DNA of 13,548 bases, taken from JAIVJN01 sp036732565. GTDB taxonomy: Bacteria > Acidobacteriota > Vicinamibacteria > Vicinamibacterales > UBA2999. Shown here in pieces: positions 1 through 6,416 of the stretch (within the stretch, counting starts at the first letter, position 1; the number at the start of each line of letters is the position of its first letter). The notes beneath the pieces were generated by a model. It saw only the letters and a list, made by a program, of their open reading frames with translations, had not been told where the DNA came from and did not search any database. The stretch spans positions 1-13,548 of the forward strand of contig DAINCF010000165.1 of the NCBI GenBank assembly GCA_036732565.1, given 5' to 3'. A program made the translations under genes and the position numbers.

Positions 1-2
1 AC

Positions 3-1100
3 GCGGCCGTGCCGTCGCAGCCCAACCTCGTGCGCCTGCAGGCGGCAGTCGAACCGCCGCGGCAGGAGCTGTTTCGTCGGTTCAACATGGCGCCGGGCGC
101 GACGGCCGCGCTCGTCGACATGCGCGAGCGGCTGTTGCCGACGCTCGCCCGCCACCCCGAGCGCGTCGGCCTCGATGCCGACCTCGTGCACCTGTTCCGC
201 TCGTGGTTCAATCGCGGGTTCCTCGTGCTGCAACGCATCGACTGGCGGTCGCCGGCCCTGATCCTGGAGCGCCTCATCGAGTACGAGGCAGTCCACCAGA
301 TTGACGGCTGGCCCGATCTGCGGCGCCGGCTCGCCGCGGACCGACGCTGCTATGCGTTCTTTCATCCCGCTCTGCCGGACGAGCCGCTGATCTTCATCGA
401 GGTGGCGTTGACGCGCGGCATGGCGGCGCACGTCCAGCCGCTGTTGGATCCGGATGCGTCCGTCCTGGACCCGGCGGACGCTGACTGCGCCATCTTCTAC
501 TCGATCACGAACTGCCAGGAAGGCCTGCGCGGGGTCTCGTTCGGCAATTTCCTGATCAAACAGGTGGCCGACGATCTGGGCCGCGAGTTCCCCCGCGTCC
601 GCACGTTCGCGACGCTCTCCCCCATCGTCGGCTTCGTGGCGTGGCTGAAGCGCCAGAAGGCGGAGGGGGCCGCTGCCACGCCCGCTCCGATGCCGCCGAA
701 GCTTGCGGCGCTCATCACCGAGCTGCACGATGTCGGGGCGCTCGAGACCGCCGACGAAGAGCTCCGCGATCTGATCCACGCCTGGTGTGCGTACTACTTG
801 CTGCACGCCAAGCACGGGAAGGAGCCGCTCGATCCGGTGGCGCGATTCCACCTCGCCAACGGCGCGTCCCTCGATCGCCTCAACTGGATGGGCGACACCT
901 CACCCGCGGGCCGCCAGCGCTCGCTCGGCCTGATGGTGAACTACGTCTATCGCCTCGACGACGTCGAGAGCAATCACGAGGCGTACGCCAAGCAGTACCG
1001 GATTGCGGCGTCGAAGGAATTCGAGCGGCTCGTCAAACGAGCCGCGAGCCTGGCCACGCCAGGGCGTCCACGAGCGTCCGGTCGAACCGGCGGAAGCTGA
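3..1100 (+). CDS. Malonyl-CoA decarboxylase, 5'-truncated by the window edge
   Basis: The likely reaction is decarboxylation of malonyl-CoA to acetyl-CoA and CO2 in the cytoplasm. The frame is open from the left edge. A GTG at 9 exists, but the protein read from it (363 residues) begins inside the N-terminal helical domain, and bacterial family members usually have about 420-460 residues. The true start therefore probably lies upstream. Residues below are counted from that GTG. The middle carries the family block FYSITNCQEGLRGVSFGNFL. Ser204 (in TLSPIVGF) and His281 (in FHLANGA) match, by motif, the catalytic Ser and His described for human MCD. NWMGD and GLMVNYVYRLDD near the C-terminus are also family blocks. 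The last ~20 residues (Gly/Arg/Ser-rich) are not conserved. No malonyl-CoA synthetase is visible because the upstream side is missing. The family call is secure. Confidence 0.93.
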   Translation, partial: AAVPSQPNLVRLQAAVEPPRQELFRRFNMAPGATAALVDMRERLLPTLARHPERVGLDADLVHLFRSWFNRGFLVLQRIDWRSPALILERLIEYEAVHQIDGWPDLRRRLAADRRCYAFFHPALPDEPLIFIEVALTRGMAAHVQPLLDPDASVLDPADADCAIFYSITNCQEGLRGVSFGNFLIKQVADDLGREFPRVRTFATLSPIVGFVAWLKRQKAEGAAATPAPMPPKLAALITELHDVGALETADEELRDLIHAWCAYYLLHAKHGKEPLDPVARFHLANGASLDRLNWMGDTSPAGRQRSLGLMVNYVYRLDDVESNHEAYAKQYRIAASKEFERLVKRAASLATPGRPRASGRTGGS

Positions 1101-1248
1101 CGCGGCCCTCGCGTCCCGGCTCATTCTGCCACCTTCTGCGTGTCTTGCCGGATGCCCATGTGTCACTTGCCGCATGGATCATCCGGCCATTCTCCTCGAC
1201 GATGGGTCTGCGCCGTATACGCTGCCAACCTGCGCCGAGGTAACTGTC

Positions 1249-1932
1249 ATGAGAACCACGCCGTTGATGACCGCTTCAGCTGCCGTCCTGTTCCTGAGTG
1301 GTCCCATTGAGGGACAGCACATCGCACATCCATCCAGACCCGAGCCGCTCGACGTCGAAATGTTCTATCAGTTCAGTCAGACCGGAAACGACGCCGAGGT
1401 CACGATTGGCGTCGAGTCCGGCAAGGCCATTGATGTCCTGGTCATTGTCGGTCCGCACGGCCACCGCGTCGGCACCATCCAATCCAAAGACAACCTCGGG
1501 CTAGCTGAGATCGAGCTCGAGAGCGCCGAGCCCTCAGTAGCAGAGGTCCAGCGGGCCTATCCAGTCGGCGTCTACCGATTCTCGGGACGGGCCGTGGATG
1601 GGACCAGGCTCGAGGGTCGAATCGGCCTCACGCACGACGTCGTCGCGGCGCCGGATTTCTCCACCTTCAGTCCCTGCAACGAAGAGGTCGACCCGACGAA
1701 CCCGGTCAGCATCCAATGGAATCTGGTGGCGGGCGCCTCCGGGGGCTATGAAATCATCCTCGAACAGGACGACACCGGGGCGAATCTCCGAATCACGCTG
1801 ACTTCCGGCCAGACCACCTTTGTGATCCCGGACGGGTTCCTCGCCCCTGGGTTGGAGTACGAGATCGAAATGAAGTCGGTCACTGCAGGAGGCAACAAGA
1901 CGTCCGCCTCCTGCACGTTCAACACACGGTGA
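1249..1932 (+). CDS. Exported protein with C-terminal fibronectin-III/Ig-like domain, function unknown
   Basis: Encodes 227 residues of unknown function. The chosen ATG follows GAGG (1237-1240) by 8 nt and opens a plausible signal peptide: MRTTP, a hydrophobic stretch at about 7-19, and likely cleavage near EGQ. The same frame is open back to 1003, but that part overlaps the decarboxylase gene and has no export signal. Residues 35-130 look beta-rich (VTIGVESGKAIDVLVIVGP, YPVGVYRFSGRAVDG). Residues ~138-227 resemble a fibronectin-III-like fold (PVSIQWNLV, GGYEIILEQ, LEYEIEMKSV). The mature part has only two cysteines, C143 and C222, at the two ends of this last domain; in an exported protein they could form a disulfide. 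The stop overlaps the start of the next gene, so the two are probably co-translated. No enzyme motif was seen. Adhesion, binding or sensing are possible but unproven. Confidence 0.72.
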   Translation: MRTTPLMTASAAVLFLSGPIEGQHIAHPSRPEPLDVEMFYQFSQTGNDAEVTIGVESGKAIDVLVIVGPHGHRVGTIQSKDNLGLAEIELESAEPSVAEVQRAYPVGVYRFSGRAVDGTRLEGRIGLTHDVVAAPDFSTFSPCNEEVDPTNPVSIQWNLVAGASGGYEIILEQDDTGANLRITLTSGQTTFVIPDGFLAPGLEYEIEMKSVTAGGNKTSASCTFNTR

Positions 1933-2519
1933 CGGCCGTCCTCCGGACCGTCGCCCCGGAGGGTAGTGCATTGACGTTCCCACGATTGAGTCGCTGGCAA
2001 GCGGGAGCACTCGCGATTGCCACCACAGCGCTCTTGCTGGTTCTCGAGATCCTCGATGAGCGCGAGTTCGACGCTCTCGACCTCGGTTTGGAGCTGGTCG
2101 AGATCTCATTGATCGTCGCCACCAGCGTCATCGCAATGGTCCTCGTCACGCGGGTCGACGAACAGGCACAGGCACACCAGCAGGTGATGCGCGAGCTGGA
2201 ACTAGCCAGACGCGAAGGCACGGAGTGGCGTGCTCGCGTCCACGACATGATGCGCGGTCTTGGCGCCGCCATCGACCAGCAATTCGACGCCTGGCGTCTG
2301 ACGCCCGCCGAAAAGGACGTCGCGCTGCTGCTGTTGAAGGGGCTGTCGCATAAAGAGGTGGCGGAGCTACGCGGAAGGGCCGAGCGCACCGTGCGACAGC
2401 AGGCGCTCGCGGTGTATCGGAAGTCCAAGTTGAGCGGTCGCGCGTCGCTGGCAGCGTACTTTCTGGAGGATCTCCTCCTGCCGTCGCTGGCTCCCGAAAC
2501 CAACGACGCCGCGCATTGA
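1929..2519 (+). CDS. Membrane-anchored transcriptional regulator with C-terminal LuxR-type HTH
   Basis: Encodes 196 residues. The GTG start at 1929 shares GTGA with the upstream stop, a usual sign of translational coupling; an in-frame TTG at 1971 is the alternative. Two hydrophobic helices lie at about 24-41 (AGALAIATTALLLVLEIL) and 56-74 (LVEISLIVATSVIAMVLV), with only ~14 residues between them. Next comes a charged, probably coiled-coil linker (~75-120), then an HTH at ~122-185: LTPAEKDVALLLLKGLSHKE, ERTVRQQALAVYRKSKLSGR and AAYFLEDLLLP. The pattern matches the LuxR/GerE-like HTH of short membrane regulators. The HTH should face the cytoplasm with both termini inside, leaving almost no periplasmic sensor of its own. 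The signal may come from within the membrane or through a partner such as the exported protein encoded just upstream; that part is inference. Targets are unknown; the beta-barrel gene downstream is a candidate. Confidence 0.8.
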   Translation: MTAVLRTVAPEGSALTFPRLSRWQAGALAIATTALLLVLEILDEREFDALDLGLELVEISLIVATSVIAMVLVTRVDEQAQAHQQVMRELELARREGTEWRARVHDMMRGLGAAIDQQFDAWRLTPAEKDVALLLLKGLSHKEVAELRGRAERTVRQQALAVYRKSKLSGRASLAAYFLEDLLLPSLAPETNDAAH

Positions 2520-2562
2520 TTCGCCGCGCGATCGAGCGGTCACCGGCGAACGCACGTCCATC

Positions 2563-2569
2563 GAGGAGG
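2563..2569 (+). promoter_or_regulatory. Strong Shine-Dalgarno site of the beta-barrel gene
   Basis: GAGGAGG lies 4 nt before the ATG at 2574. It is the clearest ribosome binding site in the window and fixes that start. A 7-bp inverted repeat (TTCGCCG at 2520-2526, CGGCGAA at 2544-2550) lies between the regulator's stop codon and this site. It has no U-tract, and its role is unknown. Confidence 0.75.
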
Positions 2570-2573
2570 CGAT

Positions 2574-3128
2574 ATGGGTTCACAGGTGATTGTCGGTGCG
2601 GCCATCGTCTGTCTGTTGGGAGCCAGTCCGGCAGACGCGCAATGGATGGGATCGGTGACGGGTGGCGTCAACCTGGGCGGCGCGGCCGAACAGACCTATC
2701 CACGCGCGGCCCTGTCGGTCGGATGGTGGAGGGAGCAATTAGGACTCGAGCTCGAGGCGGGCATCATCCCGCTGTTCTTCGAGTCCGAGCCCGGTGATGA
2801 GGTGGAGATGGTCGTGACGGTGATACCGAGGGTGGTCCTCGGCACCCGACCATTGACGAACGACGTGATGCCCTTCGTCTTCGGCGGTGTTGGCGTCGTC
2901 ACCTATGCCCTCACGAATTCCGAGGACCAGTTCGAGTACGGCCGCACCCACGGAGCCATCAGCGTGGGCGGCGGCGTGATGAAGCCCATCTCCGCTCGCT
3001 TCGGTCTGCGCGCGGAGGCCCAGTACATCCGAGCTCTTGACGATACGAATCCGCCGCCGGCTTTCGGCTGGGATCAAGCCAGACTACATTTTTGGACCAT
3101 CAGTGGAGGGCTGACGATCCGGTTCTAG
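2574..3128 (+). CDS. Small outer-membrane beta-barrel protein
   Basis: Encodes 184 residues with no recognised enzymatic function. A signal peptide is clear (hydrophobic VIVGAAIVCLLGA, then SPADA|Q, predicted cleavage after residue 22). The mature part alternates polar and hydrophobic residues in strands typical of an 8-stranded barrel: GSVTGGVNLGG, AALSVGWW, LGLELEAGIIPLF, VTVIPRVVLGTRP, MPFVFGGVGVVTYAL, GAISVGGGVMKPI, FGLRAEAQYIRAL, FWTISGGLTIRF. It ends in the aromatic residue Phe, as expected of a substrate of the BAM assembly machinery. Length and pattern fit the OmpA/OmpW-like or "outer membrane beta-barrel domain" group. It lies 54 nt after the HTH regulator on the same strand, so co-transcription is likely but its own promoter cannot be excluded. 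The topology call is firm; the role (structural, channel or lipid-related) is open. Confidence 0.8.
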   Translation: MGSQVIVGAAIVCLLGASPADAQWMGSVTGGVNLGGAAEQTYPRAALSVGWWREQLGLELEAGIIPLFFESEPGDEVEMVVTVIPRVVLGTRPLTNDVMPFVFGGVGVVTYALTNSEDQFEYGRTHGAISVGGGVMKPISARFGLRAEAQYIRALDDTNPPPAFGWDQARLHFWTISGGLTIRF

Positions 3129-3150
3129 CCGTTCGGCAAACCTATGGGAG

Positions 3151-3179
3151 TTGACAGTCTACATCCATGGGTGTAGATT
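3151..3179 (+). promoter_or_regulatory. Sigma70-type promoter of the padR-permease operon
   Basis: TTGACA (3151-3156) is a perfect -35 hexamer. After exactly 17 nt comes TAGATT (3174-3179), matching TATAAT at 4 of 6 positions. The expected start point, 6-8 nt further on, falls on or next to the A of the ATG at 3186. There is no Shine-Dalgarno sequence, so the transcript is probably leaderless. All of this is read directly; use of the promoter is inference. Confidence 0.75.
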
Positions 3180-3186
3180 GTCTACA
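3158..3186 (+). promoter_or_regulatory. Predicted PadR operator, palindrome plus a third half-site
   Basis: TCTACA (3158-3163) and TGTAGA (3172-3177) are inverted copies either side of an 8-nt centre containing CCATGG. The 20-bp element is symmetric except at one pair of positions (7 and 14). The right half overlaps the -10 hexamer. GTCTACA recurs at 3180-3186 as a direct repeat of 3157-3163, 23 bp apart, and its last base is the A of the start codon. A PadR dimer bound here would block the promoter, so autorepression is the simple reading. Confidence 0.65.
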
Positions 3187-3545
3187 TGCTGAGGCCGGCG
3201 CGCTACAAGACCCGGATCGAATTGCTCCAAGGCACGCTCGACCTGATCATCCTGCAGACGCTCCGCTGGGGGCCGCAGCACGGCTACGGCATCAGCCAGG
3301 CGATCGTCGCCGGCTCGCGTGATGTGTTCCAGGTGGAAACCGGCTCGCTGTACCCGGCGTTGCATCGGCTCGAGAAGCAAGGGTGGATCAAGTCCGAGTG
3401 GAAGACGTCGGAGAACAAACAGCGGGCAAAGTACTATCAGCTGACGGCCGCCGGACGGAAACAGCTCGCCAGCGAGCACTCGCGATGGGCGCAACTGGTC
3501 GAGGCGATGACGGCCCTCCTCCAGCCGCGCGACCGCGAGGCGTGA
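3186..3545 (+). CDS. PadR-family transcriptional regulator (acidobacterial type)
   Basis: Encodes 119 residues, the usual length of the short PadR proteins found next to ADOP permeases. The winged helix is plain: LLQGTLDLIILQTLRWGPQH (~13-32), HGYGISQAI (~32-40), the recognition-helix region VETGSLYPALHRLEKQGWI (~50-68) and the wing EWKTSENKQRAKYYQLTAAG (~71-90). A C-terminal helix (~91-113) should mediate dimer contact. The ATG at 3186 fits the family start and has no Shine-Dalgarno site, matching a leaderless start from the promoter just upstream. The permease gene starts 3 nt after its stop codon, so the two form one operon. PadR proteins generally repress a neighbouring transport or envelope gene. 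Here the likely targets are its own promoter and therefore the permease. The inducing signal is unknown. Confidence 0.93.
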   Translation: MLRPARYKTRIELLQGTLDLIILQTLRWGPQHGYGISQAIVAGSRDVFQVETGSLYPALHRLEKQGWIKSEWKTSENKQRAKYYQLTAAGRKQLASEHSRWAQLVEAMTALLQPRDREA

Positions 3546-3548
3546 CCC

Positions 3549-6263
3549 ATGCGCTGGCCCGCCTTCTTGATCACCGCGGCCTTGGCGAAGGTGGTCCTTC
3601 GCCGGCGCAGCCGCATCGATCGTGACATCGCCGACGAGCTCGACGCGCACCTGTCGATGGCCATCGCCGATCGCGTCGCGCGCGGCGAGTCGCCGGAAGA
3701 CGCGCGATTGGCGGTGATGCGCGAGCTCGGCAACGTCCGCATCGTCAAGGAAGAAACGCGCCGGGTGTGGACGTCGACGACGTTCGAGCAACTGTTTCAG
3801 GATCTGCGTTTCGGCGGCCGCATCCTCTGGCACTCACCTGGCCTCAGCGCCTCCGCCGTCGTTCTGATCGCGCTGGTCATCGGCGGCAACACCACCGTGT
3901 ACTCGGCCGTGCACCGCATCTTGACGGCGCCGGCGAACGGAGTGACCGCGGATCGCCTCATCGGCCTTGGCGAAGTCAACGCCGAAACGCCGCGTTTCGG
4001 GTATCTCACGAGCTATCCGAACTTCCTCGACTACGCCGCGCGCGCCACAACGGTCGAACGCCTCGTCGCCTGGGCCAGCGAGGGACTGACGCTCGGGATC
4101 GATGGCACTCCGCACGCCGTGTATGGATCGCCGGTCACACCCGGGTTCTTCGAGACGCTCGGCGTCAGCATCACGGTCGGTCGCGGCCTCCGCCCCGATG
4201 ACGAGCGGCTAGATACCGCTGGGCTCGTCGCGGTCATCAGCGATCGGCTGTGGCGCGAGCATTTTCAGCAGGCACCGGACATCGCCGGCCGCGGCATCAC
4301 CGTCAACGGGCAGCCCACGACCATCGTTGGCGTCGCCGGACCGGGCTTTCGCGGCGGCAGCATGACGCCGGGCGAGGACATCTGGCTACCGATAGAGCCC
4401 TATCACCAGACATCCAACACGCGCGAGGCGCTGAGCGATCGTCGCCGCGTATCGGTGCTCGCCGTCGGCCGGCTGGCGCGGGGCGTGTCGCCCGCCGAGG
4501 CACAGGCCGAGTTCGCCGCGATAGCCACGCAGCTGAACGCCGCGTATCCCGACGAGAACAAGAATCGGCGCGCGATCGTGTTTCGATACTCAGGGACTGC
4601 GTTCCTGCCGGTGTCGAACATGGCGCCCGTGTTTCTCGCGGTCTTCAGCCTCATCACGGCGCTCACCCTGCTCATCGTCTCGGCCAACGTCGCGAACCTG
4701 ATGCTCGCGCGGGCGGTCGTGCGCCAGCGCGAGACCGCGGTGCGCCAGTCGCTCGGCGCGTCCCGCGGGCGCATCGTGCGCATGCTGCTCGCCGAGGGGC
4801 TCACGATTGCCCTCACGGCCTGGGCGGCGGCATTCATGTTCGCGTGGTGGGTCTCGCGCGCGCTCGTGGGATGGCTGCCGCCATCGGCGCAACAGGGCCA
4901 GCTGCTGCCGGACATGCGTCCAGACTGGCAGGTCGCCGCCTACGCGATGCTGCTCGCCCTCTGTGCCACCCTCGTGTTCATGATGGCGCCGGCGCTGCGC
5001 ACGTGGCGGCAGCCGGTGCTGCCGTGGCTCAAGGCCGGCGAACAGGGCATCGCCCAGGGCCGATCGGCCATCTCCAGCGGACTCGTCATCCTGCAGCTGG
5101 CGTTTTCGGTGCTGCTGCTCACCACGGCAGGCCTGGCACACCGCTCACTGTCCTTGCTGGACTCCGGCGACGTCGGCTTCGAGCAGGACAACCTGCTGCT
5201 GGCCACGGTGCGCACCAGCCGCGACCGGTTCCTTCCGACCGAGAAAGAAGGGACACCCGACGATCGTGCCGCGCGATTCGTCCAGCTCGAACGGCTGCGC
5301 GAACGTCTTGGCAGCATCCATGAAGTGACTGCGGTCACCTACACACGGCGGATCCCTGGACCGTATCTCCTCTCGCCAACGCCGGTGTGGCGGAGCGGCA
5401 ACGGGGAACCGATCGACGCGATGCGCCGCCTCATCGGTCCCGATTACCTGCAGACGCTCGGCCTCTCGGTTGTCGCAGGGCGCGACTTCGGTGGTACTGA
5501 TCGTCCGGGCGCGCAGCCTGTGGCGGTGCTGAGCCAACGTCTCGCAACGATGCTGTTCCCTGGGCAGTCGCCGCTTGGACAGCGGGTGCAGATTGGAGCG
5601 AAACGTCAAGAAGAGGCAGAGGTCGTCGGCATCGCCCCCGATGCGCTCTACGACGGCCCAACCCACGATCCGCAGCCGGCATTCGTCTTCCTCGCCGAGC
5701 AGCAGTTCGAGAACGGGCCGACCGTGCGGCCCACCTTCTTCATCCGCTACCGCGGCACCCTCGACGCGCTCACGCCGGCCGTGCGTACGGCGATTGCGGA
5801 CGTCGATGATCAGCTACCGATCGTGGGCCTGCGTACGATGCGCTCGACGCTCGAGTCGGTGACGGGGTTGGAGCGTCAGATCGCCACAATGCTGCTGTTC
5901 TTCGCCGGTGCATCGCTGCTCATCGCCGGACTCGGCCAATACGCCATCACCGCGTTCAACATGCGCCGCCGCACGCGGGATTTCGGCGTGCGCATGGCGC
6001 TCGGCGCGTCCTCCCAGCAGATTCAGTCCGGCGTGCTGCGCGAGGCGCTCCGATTGACGCTCGTCGGTCTCGTAATCGGCTTCGGGTTGAGCGTTGCCGT
6101 CGGTCTCGCCTTCAGAGGCATCCTCTTCGGCATCACGCCGACCGATCCGACGACCTACGCGGCCGTGTTCGCCTTGCTCGCGCTCGCCTCGCTGGTGGCA
6201 TCGTATCTCCCTGCCTGGCGCGCCAGCCGCGTCAACGTCGTCGAGGCGCTGCGACAAGAGTGA
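3549..6263 (+). CDS. ABC transporter permease of the ADOP (duplicated orphan permease) family
   Basis: Encodes 904 residues. Order of parts: an N-terminal permease-prefix domain (~15-75; DIADELDAHL, ARGESPEDARLAVMRELGN); a first membrane helix (~98-122); a periplasmic MacB-like domain (~125-355); an FtsX-type three-helix block (~358-485, with MLARAVVRQRETAVRQSLGA); a second membrane-plus-periplasmic half starting at ~510 (GLVILQLAFSVLLLTTAGLA); and a final FtsX block (~776-890, with RRRTRDFGVRMALGAS). It ends in RASRVNVVEALRQE, the family's usual tail. The two halves are an internal duplication. No ATP-binding subunit is encoded nearby, so an ATPase must be shared or these proteins act without one; the substrate is unknown. 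MacB relatives move peptides, antibiotics or lipoprotein-type cargo across the envelope, but that should not be transferred directly. It is co-transcribed with padR. Confidence 0.93.
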   Translation: MRWPAFLITAALAKVVLRRRSRIDRDIADELDAHLSMAIADRVARGESPEDARLAVMRELGNVRIVKEETRRVWTSTTFEQLFQDLRFGGRILWHSPGLSASAVVLIALVIGGNTTVYSAVHRILTAPANGVTADRLIGLGEVNAETPRFGYLTSYPNFLDYAARATTVERLVAWASEGLTLGIDGTPHAVYGSPVTPGFFETLGVSITVGRGLRPDDERLDTAGLVAVISDRLWREHFQQAPDIAGRGITVNGQPTTIVGVAGPGFRGGSMTPGEDIWLPIEPYHQTSNTREALSDRRRVSVLAVGRLARGVSPAEAQAEFAAIATQLNAAYPDENKNRRAIVFRYSGTAFLPVSNMAPVFLAVFSLITALTLLIVSANVANLMLARAVVRQRETAVRQSLGASRGRIVRMLLAEGLTIALTAWAAAFMFAWWVSRALVGWLPPSAQQGQLLPDMRPDWQVAAYAMLLALCATLVFMMAPALRTWRQPVLPWLKAGEQGIAQGRSAISSGLVILQLAFSVLLLTTAGLAHRSLSLLDSGDVGFEQDNLLLATVRTSRDRFLPTEKEGTPDDRAARFVQLERLRERLGSIHEVTAVTYTRRIPGPYLLSPTPVWRSGNGEPIDAMRRLIGPDYLQTLGLSVVAGRDFGGTDRPGAQPVAVLSQRLATMLFPGQSPLGQRVQIGAKRQEEAEVVGIAPDALYDGPTHDPQPAFVFLAEQQFENGPTVRPTFFIRYRGTLDALTPAVRTAIADVDDQLPIVGLRTMRSTLESVTGLERQIATMLLFFAGASLLIAGLGQYAITAFNMRRRTRDFGVRMALGASSQQIQSGVLREALRLTLVGLVIGFGLSVAVGLAFRGILFGITPTDPTTYAAVFALLALASLVASYLPAWRASRVNVVEALRQE

Positions 6264-6276
6264 GCATCCGCGCCGA

Positions 6277-6296
6277 GGTCCGGCTAAAGCCGGACC
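6277..6296 (+). repeat. REP-like hairpin, copy 1
   Basis: An 8-bp perfect stem (GGTCCGGC / GCCGGACC) closes a TAAA loop and is followed by CCACG. It starts 13 nt after the permease stop codon. It belongs to the same family as the hairpins at 6394-6413 (opposite orientation) and 11953-11974. It may end or stabilise transcripts in this convergent intergenic region. There is no U-tract. Confidence 0.75.
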
Positions 6297-6327
6297 CCAC
6301 GTACGCTAAAGCCGGACCCCACGTACG
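6284..6327 (+). repeat. Two perfect 22-bp tandem copies of the REP right arm
   Basis: The 22-nt unit starting CTAAAGCCGGACC and ending CACGTACG occurs at 6284-6305 and again at 6306-6327 with no mismatch. The second copy lacks the left stem arm, so it cannot form the same local hairpin. This looks like a slippage or recombination duplication of part of copy 1. Confidence 0.8.
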
Positions 6328-6364
6328 ATCTCGAGCGTCCTCGTTACGATCTCGAGCGTCCTCG
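6324..6364 (+). repeat. Two perfect 20-bp direct repeats, period 21
   Basis: The unit TACGATCTCGAGCGTCCTCG is found at 6324-6343 and 6345-6364, separated by a single T. It contains the palindrome CTCGAG. It fills the space between the inward-facing REP-like hairpins. No gene or known protein-binding site is recognised here. Confidence 0.8.
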
Positions 6365-6393
6365 GTCGTGGGGGTCCGCCCCCTCAGTCGTGG

Positions 6394-6413
6394 GGTCCGC
6401 CTTTAGGCGGACC
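6394..6413 (-). repeat. REP-like hairpin, copy 2 (inverted relative to copy 1)
   Basis: Read on the minus strand it is GGTCCGCC, loop TAAA, GGCGGACC, then CCACG. The stem differs from copy 1 at paired positions, so pairing is kept. A partial second copy (TCGTGGGGGTCCGCC at 6366-6380) lies just beside it. The hairpin sits 3 nt beyond the amidase stop codon and could protect that transcript's 3' end. Confidence 0.75.
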
Positions 6414-6416
6414 TGA

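Noticed and set aside
1003..1248. Longer N-terminal version of the exported protein
   Set aside because: It overlaps the end of the decarboxylase gene, has no RBS, and would bury the signal peptide that begins at 1249.
1101..1248. Promoter of the exported-protein gene
   Set aside because: GTATAC near 1215 is -10-like, but no -35 hexamer lies at a suitable distance. Nothing firm can be called in these 148 bp.
6277..6413. CRISPR array
   Set aside because: Only two copies of each repeat, no regular unique spacers of similar length, and no cas genes.
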